Source of the DNA: Pocillopora verrucosa
Lineage: Eukaryota > Cnidaria > Anthozoa > Scleractinia > Pocilloporidae
DNA length: 64,000 bases
Reading direction: 5' to 3'
Assembly: GCF_036669915.1 (NCBI RefSeq)
Contig: NC_089321.1
Span: forward strand, 9,173,914-9,237,913
Made by a program: the position numbers and the translations under genes. Positions 14,701 through 26,900 of the stretch are shown piece by piece. Under the pieces are notes generated by a model. That model was not told the DNA's origin, did not search any database, and saw only the letters and a program-made list of their open reading frames with translations. Numbering within the stretch: position 1 is the first letter of the stretch; every line of letters starts with the position of its first letter.

Positions 14701-14763
14701 CAGCAGGAAAATCATGATAAATAAAGGCCTGAAAGGCTTCAGATACGAGCGCACCGACGCCAT
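8767..14763 (-). CDS. CCDC47: CCDC47, PAT-complex / ER translocon-associated membrane protein
   Basis: Sixteen exons: 14763-14547, 13581-13535, 13244-13191, 12839-12774, 12684-12557, 12147-12101, 11782-11664, 11255-11190, 11059-10958, 10860-10753, 10344-10256, 10124-10063, 9687-9575, 9380-9303, 9039-8950, 8838-8767. They total 1458 nt (485 residues; human 483) with all phases consistent. Architecture matches the family. There is a hydrophobic signal segment at about residues 14-30, a long acidic lumenal stretch, and a membrane segment at about 139-160 (YAEILTLAGLAAYALNFFAG). The cytosolic domain follows, with the ESNFSVVGDDG and LWCTGRVGCDG signatures, and then a basic coiled-coil tail (ADKNRRELEENLLKQ, AEKERIMQEDDPDRQRR). 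Known role: with Asterix it forms the PAT complex, which chaperones polar transmembrane helices at the ribosome-bound translocon. The last donor is GTTGGT, unusual but required by the final exon, which ends KVKQVKARG. Confidence 0.97.
9830..10005. repeat. Degenerate ~21-bp tandem repeat in CCDC47 intron
   Basis: About eight diverged units of roughly 20-22 bp with the core CAAACTCAACTGAGTTGT. Each unit is itself partly palindromic (AACTCAACTGAGTT). It lies between the CCDC47 exons ending at 10063 and starting at 9687. Short frames crossing it on both strands are a consequence of the repeat. Confidence 0.7.
11950..12050. repeat. Foldback (palindromic) element in CCDC47 intron
   Basis: A perfect 20-bp inverted repeat: ATCACAGATGACATCAAAAT at 11950-11969 and its reverse complement at 12031-12050. 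Further imperfect pairing continues inward (GTCAGAACATAGTGGC against GCCACTTTTTTTGTTC). The whole 101-bp unit could form a long hairpin. This is the structure of a palindromic miniature inverted-repeat element. No coding capacity. Confidence 0.8.
12225..12385. repeat. Dispersed repeat, family 2, diverged copy
   Basis: Begins TTAACCTTGAACTCTAGAGATC and continues with the family-2 words GAATTTGGTGTGAGATCAAG and AGTATTCTCA. Right end is degraded. Lies in the CCDC47 intron between the exons at 12684-12557 and 12147-12101. Confidence 0.5.
12905..13112. repeat. Dispersed repeat, family 2, reverse copy
   Basis: Shows the reverse orientation of family 2, ending in GATCTTGGGAGTGAAAGTG. Internal words TTTCTCCTTACAATATC and ATAACAAATTCTC also recall family 1, so the two families may share ancestry. 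Lies in a CCDC47 intron. Confidence 0.5.
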
Positions 14764-14919
14764 TTTGAAAGTGGGTTAATAGTGCTACCCAAAGTTCCAT
14801 TCTCGCGATTTCACGAGGCCTGCAATAGTTTCTGGGTACTGGTGGCCATGTTGAGTTAGACGTCTGGAATCGTGCAGTTATCAAATTGAATTTAGTAATT
14901 CTTCCGCTGTAAAGTAAAA
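14764..14919. promoter_or_regulatory. Divergent promoter shared by CCDC47 and DDX23
   Basis: Only 156 bp separate the two oppositely oriented start codons, so both 5' UTRs and core promoters must fit here unless a transcript starts inside the neighbouring gene. TCTCGCGA at 14801-14808 matches 8 of 10 bases of the palindromic TCTCGCGAGA element known from housekeeping promoters in animals (BANP site). The CCDC47 start itself sits in CAAAATGGCG, a YY1-like context. No TATA box is evident. The sharing is inferred from geometry. Confidence 0.75.
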
Positions 14920-17900
14920 ATGGGAAGCGAAGTCAAGATGGAGACTGATATGGATAAAACGGACAGCAAGTTAGCATCGCGAGATGAGAGAGAGAACGCG
15001 GAAAAAGACCGTGATAAAGACAGGGATAGACACCGGCATAAAGACAGACATCGCAATAAGGAATCAGACAGAGAACATAAGAGAGAAAAAGAAAAGCATC
15101 GTGATCGAGACAAACGTGAAAAGGACAGAGATAGGAAGAGAGATAAAGACAGGGACAGAAAACACCGTAAAAGATCAAGGTATACCAAGGGTAGCAGTGT
15201 GTGGAGCAATGTTATATGCAGAACTGGAGGTTGAAAGCCTTGTTGCGCATGTACTTCTGTTTTGTAGAATTACTAGATATTTCAGCAAAAGTTTTCCTTT
15301 TCAAATAGTGTTAGGTTAACGCCTCATGCATGTCAGGGTTAACCCTTTGACCCCTTTGGGTGCCAAGTATCTAATTTCTCCTTACAATATTGCCCCGTAA
15401 TCACACATACAGGTTATGAGAGTAAAGGAAATGATCACCAACTCAAAAAGCAATTGATTGCCAAACAAACTCTACATGTCAGCACCCTAGAAAATGTATG
15501 GAGAACAGTGTATAGAATATGCATACTGATGTTAGGGTGTAAAGGGTGCTACTTGTAGCAATTGTCACAACGTAGGGATATTAACAGTAGATGGGTACAA
15601 AATGTCCATATACCCTTAAAGGCTTATTTTTCAAGTCGTCATACCAGAGGCTACTTGTCTGTTTAGTGGACTGATGATTTTTGGATTGCTTACAAACTTT
15701 AAGTACCTTTTTGTTCTAGATCTAGGTCACCTCACAGATCCAAAGATAGCAAGAAGTCAAAGTAAGTTCTTTTTATAAAGGAAAGTGTCTGACCATTTTG
15801 TTACCATTTGTCAAATCTTTAGTCAAGTGAGTTAATAAAACATCCACTGTAATATTTATCAGACCAGATGACGACAAAAATGGTGTAGAAGAACAAGAGG
15901 ATGAGCAAGTGAAACCAAAAGTCGAGGTGATTAGACAGCTTTTAATCAAGTTTAAGTAATGTCGTTTGGTTTTATCAACTGATTTGTTCATGTAATTTGG
16001 CCATTGTAAAGAGTTTCTAAAGCTGATGTTTCAAGCATCAGCCCTTTGTCCTTCTCTCTGACCAAAGGCTAAGGCTCAAAATGTCAGCTTGAGAGACTTG
16101 TCATTTTGACCAATACTAACAGTATTGAATCAATCATTAAAACCAAATTATCTTGTAATGCCTCTGATGCAGTATCACAGTTTTGTGAGAAACATACTTC
16201 TTTATGCTTGTGATCTGGTTGAACAAGATAATGCCATGCAAAGATGGCCCAGCAAGAAAGGGAAGAGAGAGAAAGAGTGGTGGTCATATGAGAAAATTTT
16301 CATTGACTGAGTTAGTTTGGATTGAAAGAGAAAACATTTGGCTCTTGGTCACAAGGTGCAAACCTCACCGCACTCACTACATGCTTCATTACCTTGAGCA
16401 AAATGTTTTCCTAGTTTTCACTCCTACTGAGTCAATAAGTTCATAATATGAAATGGCATCCAATAGAAAACCAGCTAAAACTCTACAGTCACATAATGTT
16501 CTTGTAATAATTAAACTTGTGATGTACACTTCATGTAGCATATCTAGAGCCAATTTTGATTGTTGTATACTGAACATTATAGTTGTGAACTGCTGTATTG
16601 TGATGTGTGGAATAACTGTGTATAATACAATTTTTTTTATCCTTATACTAGCCCTTATCTCTAGAGGAAATGATTGCAAGACGAGAGGCTGAAAAGAAGG
16701 CACAAGAAAAGGTATAGGAACAACACAGGGACCACACAGCTAATTGTTTGGGGTTCCTGTGGACCCACACTGCCAGATTATTTTGTTCGAGTTCTTTTTT
16801 CAGTTTTATGTGTTTTTTCATTAACTTTTTTGAAGCTTATAATTTACTGGTACTGTTTTATCACAGCCAACATTTTTGACTAAAGAACAAAGAGCCATGG
16901 AGGCACTGAAAAGGAGACAGCAGCAAGTAGAAGAACAACGGAAAAAGACTGAGGTATTTAAGAAGAGAATCTATTCCACAGATTTATGTTGAGTGAGCAA
17001 GGATAGAACTTCATCTTAAACATCTTTCAACAATTTTTTTAACAGACATTCATCGACAATAATTATTCTGAACTTTAAAATAATGCATTTGTCCTACAGG
17101 GGGAGCGCCAAATGAGGGAGAAGTTTCTAAGAGAGGCACAGTATTCGAGAGGTTAGTCAGCTTGTTTGCCTCATCTTATAGTTGATAGAGTTTCCACCTT
17201 AACATCCCTTGCAAATTTTGATTGTACATGTTATTTTCTGAACACATTCAATGACCAGAGGATGAAGTGGAAAGAGAGAGAAGGGAAAGAAGAGAAAGAC
17301 GAGAAAAGAACTTGACTGAAGAAGAGGTGGGAACCATGTTTGTTGAAAGAATGATTTTTCTAATGATTTTTAATGTTAATAAATTGTGTTTAGTACCATG
17401 TTTTAGAGCTTAGATATAGAGAAAAGTTCCTGTAATTTTCCATTAATTTTGAATTACTACTTTCTTCTCTGGCTGCCTTATTGTAGGCTGAGAGTGAGAA
17501 AGCAAAACTACGAAAGGTAAGATACAGACATACTCATTAAAATGCATTATGATGGCTCTTAATGAGAGTCAACCTACAAAGTGTATGACCTGCTCATGAA
17601 TTCTTCTGATGTGTTACCATTGAACTATTACACTCAAGGAAGCCACGCCTTTAACTTTGAGGTGTTTCATGGAACAAAGATCTTTTTGGCCATTAGGATT
17701 AAAAGGTTGAAAGGGTTTACATGAGTTGTGGATGAAAGGATAGTAGCTTTCAAGCCTGTGGTAAATTTGTCATTCAACAGCAATCACTAACACAGATATC
17801 CAAAGTTATTTTTCTATACAGAGATTGACTACTCATTTTACACTTTTCCACAGGAAAAAGATCAGGAGAAAGAAATCCAAGCAATAAAGGTAATACTGGA

Positions 17901-20900
17901 TGTGATAATTAAAAAGAATGACTGATACAAAGTCAAGTCTAAAAGGACCAAACATAACTTTGTTAATCTGATTAGCTATGTACTGCAGTATTTGATTAAT
18001 ATGTGAAATTTCAGGAGCGATACCTTGGGGGAGTGAAAAAGAGGAAGAAGATACGTCGTCTTGCAGACAGAAAGTTTGTGTTTGAATGGGACACAGGAGA
18101 GGATACTGCTGTGGATTATAACCCAATGTAAGTATCTTCAGTAGTAAGGGACATAAACCAATGAATCAGTGTAAAGAAAAAAAAAAGTGTCTAGCAAGTA
18201 ACTAACTTATTTCAATAACTGTTTTTTTTTTGTTTTTTTTTTTTCCATAGTTACACTGATAGACATCAGATACAACTCTTTGGAAGAGGACACATTGGCG
18301 GAATTGACATAAAGGTAAAGGTCCTTCAAAAGATATTTACGTTATAGTGAAAAGAGCTGAAGTTGATCAACAGCTCTCTTTGTTCATAAGCCAGACATAT
18401 TCACTCCATATTTTTCTTTTCCACCCAAAATTAATTTCAAAATAGTTGTGTAACAATATTATGTTAATAAATCAGGGCACAGCAGATTTTCATGGGGATG
18501 TTTTTAAAAGGATAATTTTACTTAAGCCTCTTAACCCTTCTACCCCTTGGAGTGTCTGGCCTCTTTTTTCCCCTTGGAATGTCTGGTCTCTATTTCCCCC
18601 CTGGAATGTCTGGTCTCTATTTTCCCCCTGGAGTGTCTGGTCTCTTTTTTCCCCCTGGAGTGTCTGGTCTCTATTTCCCCTTGGAGTGTCTGGTCTCTAT
18701 TTTCCACTTGGAGAGTCTGGTCTCTATTTTCCCCTTGGAGTGTCTGGTCTCTTTTTTCCCCTTGGAGGGTCTGGTCTCTATTTTCCCCTTGGAGTGTCTG
18801 GTCTCTTTTTTCCCCTTGGAGTGTCTGGTCTCTATTTTCCCCTTGGAGTGTCTGGCCTCTATTTTCCCCTTGGAGTGTCAGGTCTCTATTTTGCCCTTGG
18901 AGTGTCTGGCCTCTATTTCCCCTTGGAGTTTCTGGCCTCTATTTTCCCCTCACATTATCATCCTTTAGCCTTGAATCAAATTTAAAGATTATGAGAATGT
19001 AGAAAATAATGACCAATTTAAGAAGCTCCTGACTGTCAAACAAATTCTCCTTGTCAGAACCATGGGAAATGTAAAGAGAACATTGTGGAGAATATGAATG
19101 TAAATATTGGGGTGGAAAGAGCCAAAAGTGAATAACAATAGTCATTATTGATACTTAAATAGAGGAAACTTATCACTACCAGTTAAGATTGTTTCATAGC
19201 TTATATCTACCTGATTCCAAAACATAGTGGCAGAAGAAAGAAACAGGGAAGTTTTACCAGGAAATGTTGGAGAAAAGACGAACTCAGGAGGAGAAGAATC
19301 AGGAGGCGTAAGTAACAAAGCAATGCATATTTTTGTGTGTGTTTTTGAATAGTGCTTGTATCTCTACCATAAAATTTTACAATCACTGTCATTTGAAAAA
19401 AAAGCTGTAAACACATTGAGTTGATTTTTACTGGCAAATTTTGTCCTGGCCAATCTAAATTAAGTTCAGGACAAACTTGAAATTTTTAAAACAAATAATT
19501 AATTACCATTTCTGTTCACAGTCCAGTATTTGTTCCTTAGATATTTTGATGTGTTCACAGTTTTCTTAGTTTCATGGTTAGTGTTGTCAATCTTTGTCAT
19601 GTTGTTAGTTCTCTGTAGTTCTTCCCATCAGCCTGTAGTTTGAAGATGTTAAATAAAAACAAATCCATTGGAAGTACATTAACCAGCTTGCCATGCCCTT
19701 TCCTTCCTCTGTGCTATACATGCATTTGTGATATATGGGTACTTTGATTTTCCATTTCAGGTCACGTATAAAGAAGCAGCGTGATCTGGAAAAACAGCGT
19801 GCTTATGATGATCGTCATTGGAGCAAAAAGTCTTTGGAGGAGATGTGTGAAAGAGATTGGAGAATTTTGCGGGAGGACTTCACAATTTCCACAAAAGGTA
19901 GGACACTTTTATCTCTATTGTTTTTCCACTGTTCTCCAGGTTGACAACAGAAATCCTACTGATAATAATCAGTCTTCAGTATAATGGAAATCATTTTCTA
20001 TTTTATGTAACAGGTGGTAAGATACCTCATCCACTAAGGTCATGGAAGGAAAGCACTCTACCCAAAGACATTTTGGATATAGTGGACAAACTCGGATATG
20101 AGGTAACCACAGGCAGCCCAATTTGATGCACATGTCGTGAGAAGTTTATTTGGGCTTCAATAATGTTGTTGATCATTATTTTTGGTAGATCTTTTGGATT
20201 GGTTTTGAAAATAATTATTCAAAATCAGTAAAATTTTGCTTATTTACCTTAGTTATGTTGTTTCTTTACAGGACCCAACACCAATCCAGCGACAAGCCAT
20301 TCCTATTGGTCTTCAGAATAGGGATATTATAGGAGTGGCAGAGACAGGTGATCAGAGATCTTAGGATTTCAACAGTTGTTCTTCGTGTCTGATCTTGGAT
20401 TGTTGTTCCATGTTCTGTAATCTGTGATTGCTTCCGGCATGGGAAATGTTGGAACAAAACAAATAAGCTTACAATCCTAAACGTAGTTTCTTCTCTTAGT
20501 TGACTGTGTGTTTGTTTGTTTGTTTATCATATTCAAAGGCAGTGGAAAAACAGCAGCATTTTTAATTCCATTGTTGGTGTGGATCATGGGGCTGCCAAAG
20601 ATTGAAAGAGACATCGACGCAGACAAAGGACCTTATGCTTTGATCATGGCTCCAACCAGGGAATTAGCACAACAGGTGAACAAATAGCAAATAATAAAAA
20701 AACATACTCTGTAAGAGGCACAGTGAATGAAATTACAACTAACACATTATCCATGTGATACACGCCAGCCAATTGATAACGTTGATCGCACGTATACTAG
20801 TTAATTTCTAAACTTCTTGTTCAGAAACCATTAACGTGCAAGTTGACAGAAAGTTAAAGCCCCTGTCGCTGCTCTGTTCGGATACCTTCGGACTTAGTTG

Positions 20901-23900
20901 TAACATCTTCGGGAGTCCGTCTGTGGCAGTGATCGGAAGTTGTCGGCCCATCTTCGATAATGTTCGGAAATTCTTAGGGTTGTTTTCGTAAATCGGATTC
21001 TCACGTTTTATCGACGAAAACTTTTTAGGTTTAGTTTGGTACTCCAGTAGATTCTGTAATTTTTATTATTGCGTGTATTTTGTTTTTTCAGATTGAAGAT
21101 GATGCAGCAAAGTTTGGACGTCCTCTTGGTGTTCGGACAGTTTCTGTGATTGGTGGGGTAAGGAGGCTATGCTTAAACTACACAGAGTCGTTTTAAAAAA
21201 CCCTCCACCCCTGTCATAGTTTTTCTTATTTCCTAAGACGGTTTTCCTATCTTGATCAGCTTCTAGTTTATAATCAGTTGTCCTCCAACCCAGCACAACA
21301 GTTTCTTTTGTACTCACTAAAAGTGTCTTTTATCGTTAAATGTTGCTTAGTTGTCAAAGTTCTCTGACTTACTCAGCTTTTCTCCATTTTCCCTCCCAGC
21401 TGTCACGAGAGGATCAAGGATTCCAGTTGCGACTTGGATGCGAGGTAATCTTCAACTTACTATAGAGCAATACTCAGAAACCAATCTCTTAACATCAATT
21501 TAGCACCGATTTGATCACTGCGTGACAACTTAATCAGCAAAAATTATTACGAAACAGTCTGGACAAATTGTTGTGTGACAGAAGCACTTATGGGTCACAG
21601 AACAGCTTGTTGGGGCACCACAATGTGTTGTTTGACAAAATTGCACAGGTTCTCACTGAGTTCTGTGACTTTTTTTTTTCTAGATTGTTATTGCCACTCC
21701 CGGCCGATTGATCGATGTTCTTGGTAAATGTTTGCCTTCCAATTCCCTTTGATGTTATGTCTGCCTTGTTTTCGTAGTTTACCTGCTAATCTGAGTTTTT
21801 CTCCTTCTGACAGAAAATCGTTACCTGGTCCTTAGCCGCTGTTCATACATTGTTCTTGATGAGGTTTGAGTCGACTGTTAACCCTTGTACACACTAATAT
21901 TACCATGCATATTCTATATACTGTGCTCTATATACTGTGCTCTATATACTGTGCTCTATATACTGTGCTCTGTATACTGTGCTCTATATACTGTGCTCTA
22001 CATACTGTGCTCTACATACTGTGCTCTACATACTGTGCTCTACATACTGTGCTCTACATACTGTGCTCTACATACTGTGCTCTACATACTGTGCTCTACA
22101 TACTGTGCTCTACATACTGTGCTCTACATACTGTGCTCTACATACTGTGCTCTACATACTGTGCTCTACATACTGTGCTCTACATACTGTGCTCTACATA
22201 CTGTGCTCTACATACTGTGCTCTACATACTGTGCTCTACATACTGTGCTCTACATACTGTGCTCTACATACTGTGCTCTACATACTGTGCTCTACATACT
22301 GTGCTCTACATACTGTGCTCTACATACTGTGCTCTACATACTGTGCTCTACATACTGTGCTCTACATACTGTGCTCTACATACTGTGCTCTATATACTGT
22401 GCTCTACATACTGTGCTCTATATACTGTGCTCTACATACTGTGCTCTACATACTGTGCTCTACATACTGTGCTCTACATACTGTGCTCTGGATACTGTGC
22501 TCTGTATACTGTGCTCTACATACTGTGCTCTACATACTGTGCTCTACATACTGTGCTCTGGATACTGTGCTCTGTATACTGTGCTCTCTATACTGTGCTC
22601 TGTATACTGTGCTCTACATACTGTGCTCTACATACTGTGCTCTACATACTGTGCTCTACATACTGTGCTCTATATACTGTGCTCTACATACTGTGCTCTA
22701 TATACTGTGCTCTACATACTGTGCTCTATCTACTGTGCTCTATATACTGTGCTCTGTATACTGTGCTCTACATACTGTGCTCTGTATACTGTGCTCTACA
22801 TACTGTGCTCTATATACTGTGCTCTACATACTGTGCTCTATATACTGTGCTCTATATATTGTGCTCTATATACTGTGCTCTGTATACTGTGCTCTACATA
22901 CTGTGCTCTACATACTGTGCTCTATATACTGTGCTCTACATACTGTGCTCTACATACTGTGCTCTACATACTGTGCTCTATATACTGTGCTCTGTATACT
23001 GTGCTCTACATACTGTGCTCTGTATACTGTGCTCTACATACTGTGCTCTGGATACTGTGCTCTGTATACTGTGCTCTACATACTGTGCTCTACATACTGT
23101 GCTCTACATACTGTGCTCTGGATACTGTGCTCTGTATACTGTGCTCTCTATACTGTGCTCTGTATACTGTGCTCTACATACTGTGCTCTACATACTGTGC
23201 TCTACATACTGTGCTCTACATACTGTGCTCTACATACTGTGCTCTACATACTGTGCTCTATATACTGTGCTCTACATACTGTGCTCTATATACTGTGCTC
23301 TATATACTGTGCTCTGTATACTGTGCTCTACATACTGTGCTCTGTATACTGTGCTCTACATACTGTGCTCTATATACTGTGCTCTACATACTGTGCTCTA
23401 TATACTGTGCTCTATATATTGTGCTCTATATACTGTGCTCTGTATACTGTGCTCTACATACTGTGCTCTACATACTGTGCTCTATATACTGTGCTCTACA
23501 TACTGTGCTCTACATACTGTGCTCTATATACTGTGCTCTGTATACTGTGCTCTACATACTGTGCTCTGTATACTGTGCTCTACATACTGTGCGCTATATA
23601 CTGTGCTCTACATACTGTGCTCTACATACTGTGCTCTACATACTGTGCTCTACATACTGTGCTCTATATACTGTGCTCTATATATTGTGCTCTATATACT
23701 GTGCTCTGTATACTTTCCAAGGTGTTGACAAGGAGAATTTGTTTAAGAGTTAAGAACTTCTTTAGTTGTTGATCATTTTCATTATTCTCATGACTTTAAA
23801 GTGTGATTCAGGGGTGATACTGTAAGGAGAAATCAGATTTTAGTCACTCTTAGGGGTTAAAGGGTTAAATTTGTTCATGGAAAGAGAAGAAAGATTACCG

Positions 23901-26900
23901 TATTTCTGAAGTGTACATTAAAGTTGAAACGGGAATTCGTAGCATTGATTTAACTGCTGTCCTAGCCAGGGAATGGAAGGAACAACGGTGAATAGAGCAC
24001 TAGGAAATCTCAAGTTACATTTTTGTAAAGCGGAAAATGACAACGAACAAAAACTTGATCGTTTTGTTTAAATTTTTTCTTTGAGCTCAGGTAAAACTTT
24101 ATTTCGTCTGTTCTTCATTAATGATTACAGGCAGATCGTATGATCGACATGGGTTTTGAGCCGGAAGTTCAAAAGATTTTGGAACACTTACCAGTGAGTA
24201 ACGTTAAACCTGATAATGAAGACGCTGAGGATCCCGAGAAACTACTGTCCTACATGGGAAAAGACCGCTTTAGACAGGTTGGTGCACACATAACATTTGT
24301 TCGTTAAGATGTTGGCGGATTTTTAATATTGTATTTGGGACAGAAACAGTACAAACAATATGTATACAATTTACTGGAATGACTTAATTTGAAATCAAGA
24401 ATTATTTTCTAGTAAAAATGATCATCGTTGGAGAAGTATATTATGTGATGAGCAATATCGACTTTTACCTTGTTCATCTTTTTACTAAAATGTTTGCCTG
24501 TAACGCTCTTTTGATTTGGTGGTAATTGTTGTGGTTGTTTATTTTGTCAGACGGTGATGTTTACGGCCACTATGCCTCCGCAAGTGGAACGTATGGCGAG
24601 GAACTATCTTCGGTAAGTAAATCAAATAATTCAAACAGTTTCTCTCCCATTTTGTATGTGTTGGACCCATTTCGATCGGTTTCGTCTGATTTCTGACGGC
24701 TCCGTCTGATTTCGAACACTGCCATCCGATTTCTAACGATTCCTTCCGATTTTAGGCGCTGTCCTCCTTTCGGTGGTTTCTTTTGGCTTCGACAGTCCTG
24801 TTTGATTTTGAACGTTTCGGTTGATTTCGGATGTCTCCGTCCGATTTCGGAATATTACGTCCGATTCCGGAAGGCTTCATCCAATCTCGGACGATTCCGT
24901 CTAATTTCAGACAGTCTCGTCCGATTTTTTCGGTTTCGTCAAAGGAGGTGGTTCCTTTTGTTTTTGAAGGAATTCGTCCGCCGGTTTACGAACGCCTCTA
25001 TTTCGTGCAATTCTAACTGCTGTCGGATAGTTCGACCGATTTCGAACTGTGCGTTGCGATGCTGAACGCATCGTCCAATTTTGGACGGCTTCGTTAGATT
25101 TTTGACGGGTTCGCGCTTTTTCAAACGGTTGTATTCGGTGTTGGAGGCTTACGAACAGGTCGTCTTGATTTCGGAATTGTTCATCTGATATTGAATGCTT
25201 GCGTATGTGTTTGGTTTGCCCACTGCCTTCTGTCTTGTAGTTTCGATATCGAACGGAACTTCTACGTTTCTGTTCGATTTCGGAGGGTTCCGTCCGATAA
25301 TGTGCGTTTGGTTCGCGTATAAATCTTTTCGTCAGATTTCGGACGCTTTTGTACAATCCCAACGGTTTCCGCTTGCTTTCGTTTTATTTGGTTCCATTTG
25401 GGACGCTTCAGTCTGATTTCAGGTGGGTCCGTCCGATTTTCATCGGTTAAAAGTGACTGCATTACTGAAAAAAATGTTGAAAGGTGCCTGTTTCTCTTTC
25501 AGACGGCCTGCTGTGGTTTATATTGGTTCTATAGGTAAATATCCCGTCTATTCTATTATTACTCTTTCTTTTTCGATTTTCCACTAACTTGAGACTGAAT
25601 ACCGTTGCTTTACCAATTCTTCACAGGCAAACCAGTTGAGAGAGTTGAACAGAAAGTTTACATGCTTAATGAAGCTCAAAAACGGTTTGTCAGCAAGATT
25701 TTTGTTGTAATATTTATAAATCAAAACTAATATTTCTTGCGTCCTCCATGAACTAGTGGTTTAAGATATTTTCTGTACAAGCTAATAATTCATTTCTTGG
25801 CGGAGGTGTTCTGCACCTTAAAAAACCTCATTTGCTTTTGTTAAAGTGATTTCAGGGTTTGGTGCCAATATCTTAGTGTGGCTAAGCTCCTGTGCCTTGT
25901 ATTTCATCTACAATCTTCATTGCTGGGTGAAGACATGTCTCTTGTCTGTTGTGAGGTGTCACTTTGGTTATCAAGTTGATATCGAATGAAAATGCCTACA
26001 ACAACAAAGGGATGTAAGAAAGAAGGGCATAGAAACCTTGTAATCTGTAATGATCGGGCAAATTAAGCCAGTGATTGTTTTTCCAGAGAATAACGTTTTC
26101 CGTTTTCTAAACAGGAAGAAGCTGTTAGAGATATTGAACGGTGGTATCGACCCTCCCATTATAATATTTGTCAATCAAAAGAAGGTAAGATTCTCTACTT
26201 GTTTCTACTCAATAATTACTTCATATTAATCCACATTGTTAATTTATTCCCTGTGTATTTGTAGTAGTTCTCAGTTTATTCATTCAGTTTCCAATACTAG
26301 TGTTCTGTCATAATATTGCACTGATATGCTTCGATTTTAAAAGGAATCGGGACTCTAGCTGGGGTTCGACGAGTAGTTCCATTCACGAACGTGAAGGGTA
26401 TAAAACGTTATTATTCTTTCTAGGGAGCTGATGTATTAGCAAAGTCCTTGGAGAAAATGGGCGTAAGTCTTTCGTAATTTTAGCCTCTGTCGTTACCCCT
26501 ACTTGTTATTTTGTTTATTTCTGTGTTTGGTTGATCATTTGCTTGATTGTTTGTTTCCTTGTTTGTTGGTTGGAATTTTTTTTCCATTTGTTAGTTTTCT
26601 GTTTTAGTATTACCGGTAGTTATTTGTATGTATGTATGTATTGTTATATATTTTTAACCTAATTGGCTCTCCTTAGTTCCGTGCCACGACCCTCCATGGT
26701 GGACGAAACCAGGAACAGAGGTGAGTTCATTCCCTTGATCAACATGCCCCACCTCATTTATTCTAGACAAATTGTAAAAACATGTAGTTTACATCAAGCA
26801 CTATTTTATACTGGATGGATTTTTAGTTGTACTCTTAAATGTCTTCTCTTTAACATCTTCTTTTTGCTAAAAGCTACTTGTTGTTGGTCAGTTGCTAGAG

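Noticed and set aside
14892..15319. Frames on both strands over the first DDX23 exon (Ser/Leu-rich on the minus strand)
   Set aside because: Shadows of the Arg/Asp/Lys repeat-like N-terminus of DDX23.
18446..19002. Three overlapping + strand frames of 138-179 codons rich in Phe, Pro, Leu and Ser
   Set aside because: By-product of the 27-bp minisatellite in DDX23 intron 11; no start context or homology.
21914..23713. Possible CRISPR-like array
   Set aside because: The units are contiguous with no unique spacers, and the host is an animal; it is a simple satellite.
21866..23772. Three overlapping + strand frames of 611-622 codons
   Set aside because: They cover a 14-bp tandem array whose unit has no stop in any + frame; all three frames give the same 14-residue cycle, and the array lies in an intron of DDX23.
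24907..25362. 151-codon minus-strand frame
   Set aside because: Lies over the degenerate 20-bp tandem repeat, which explains both the lack of stops and the Arg-rich composition.
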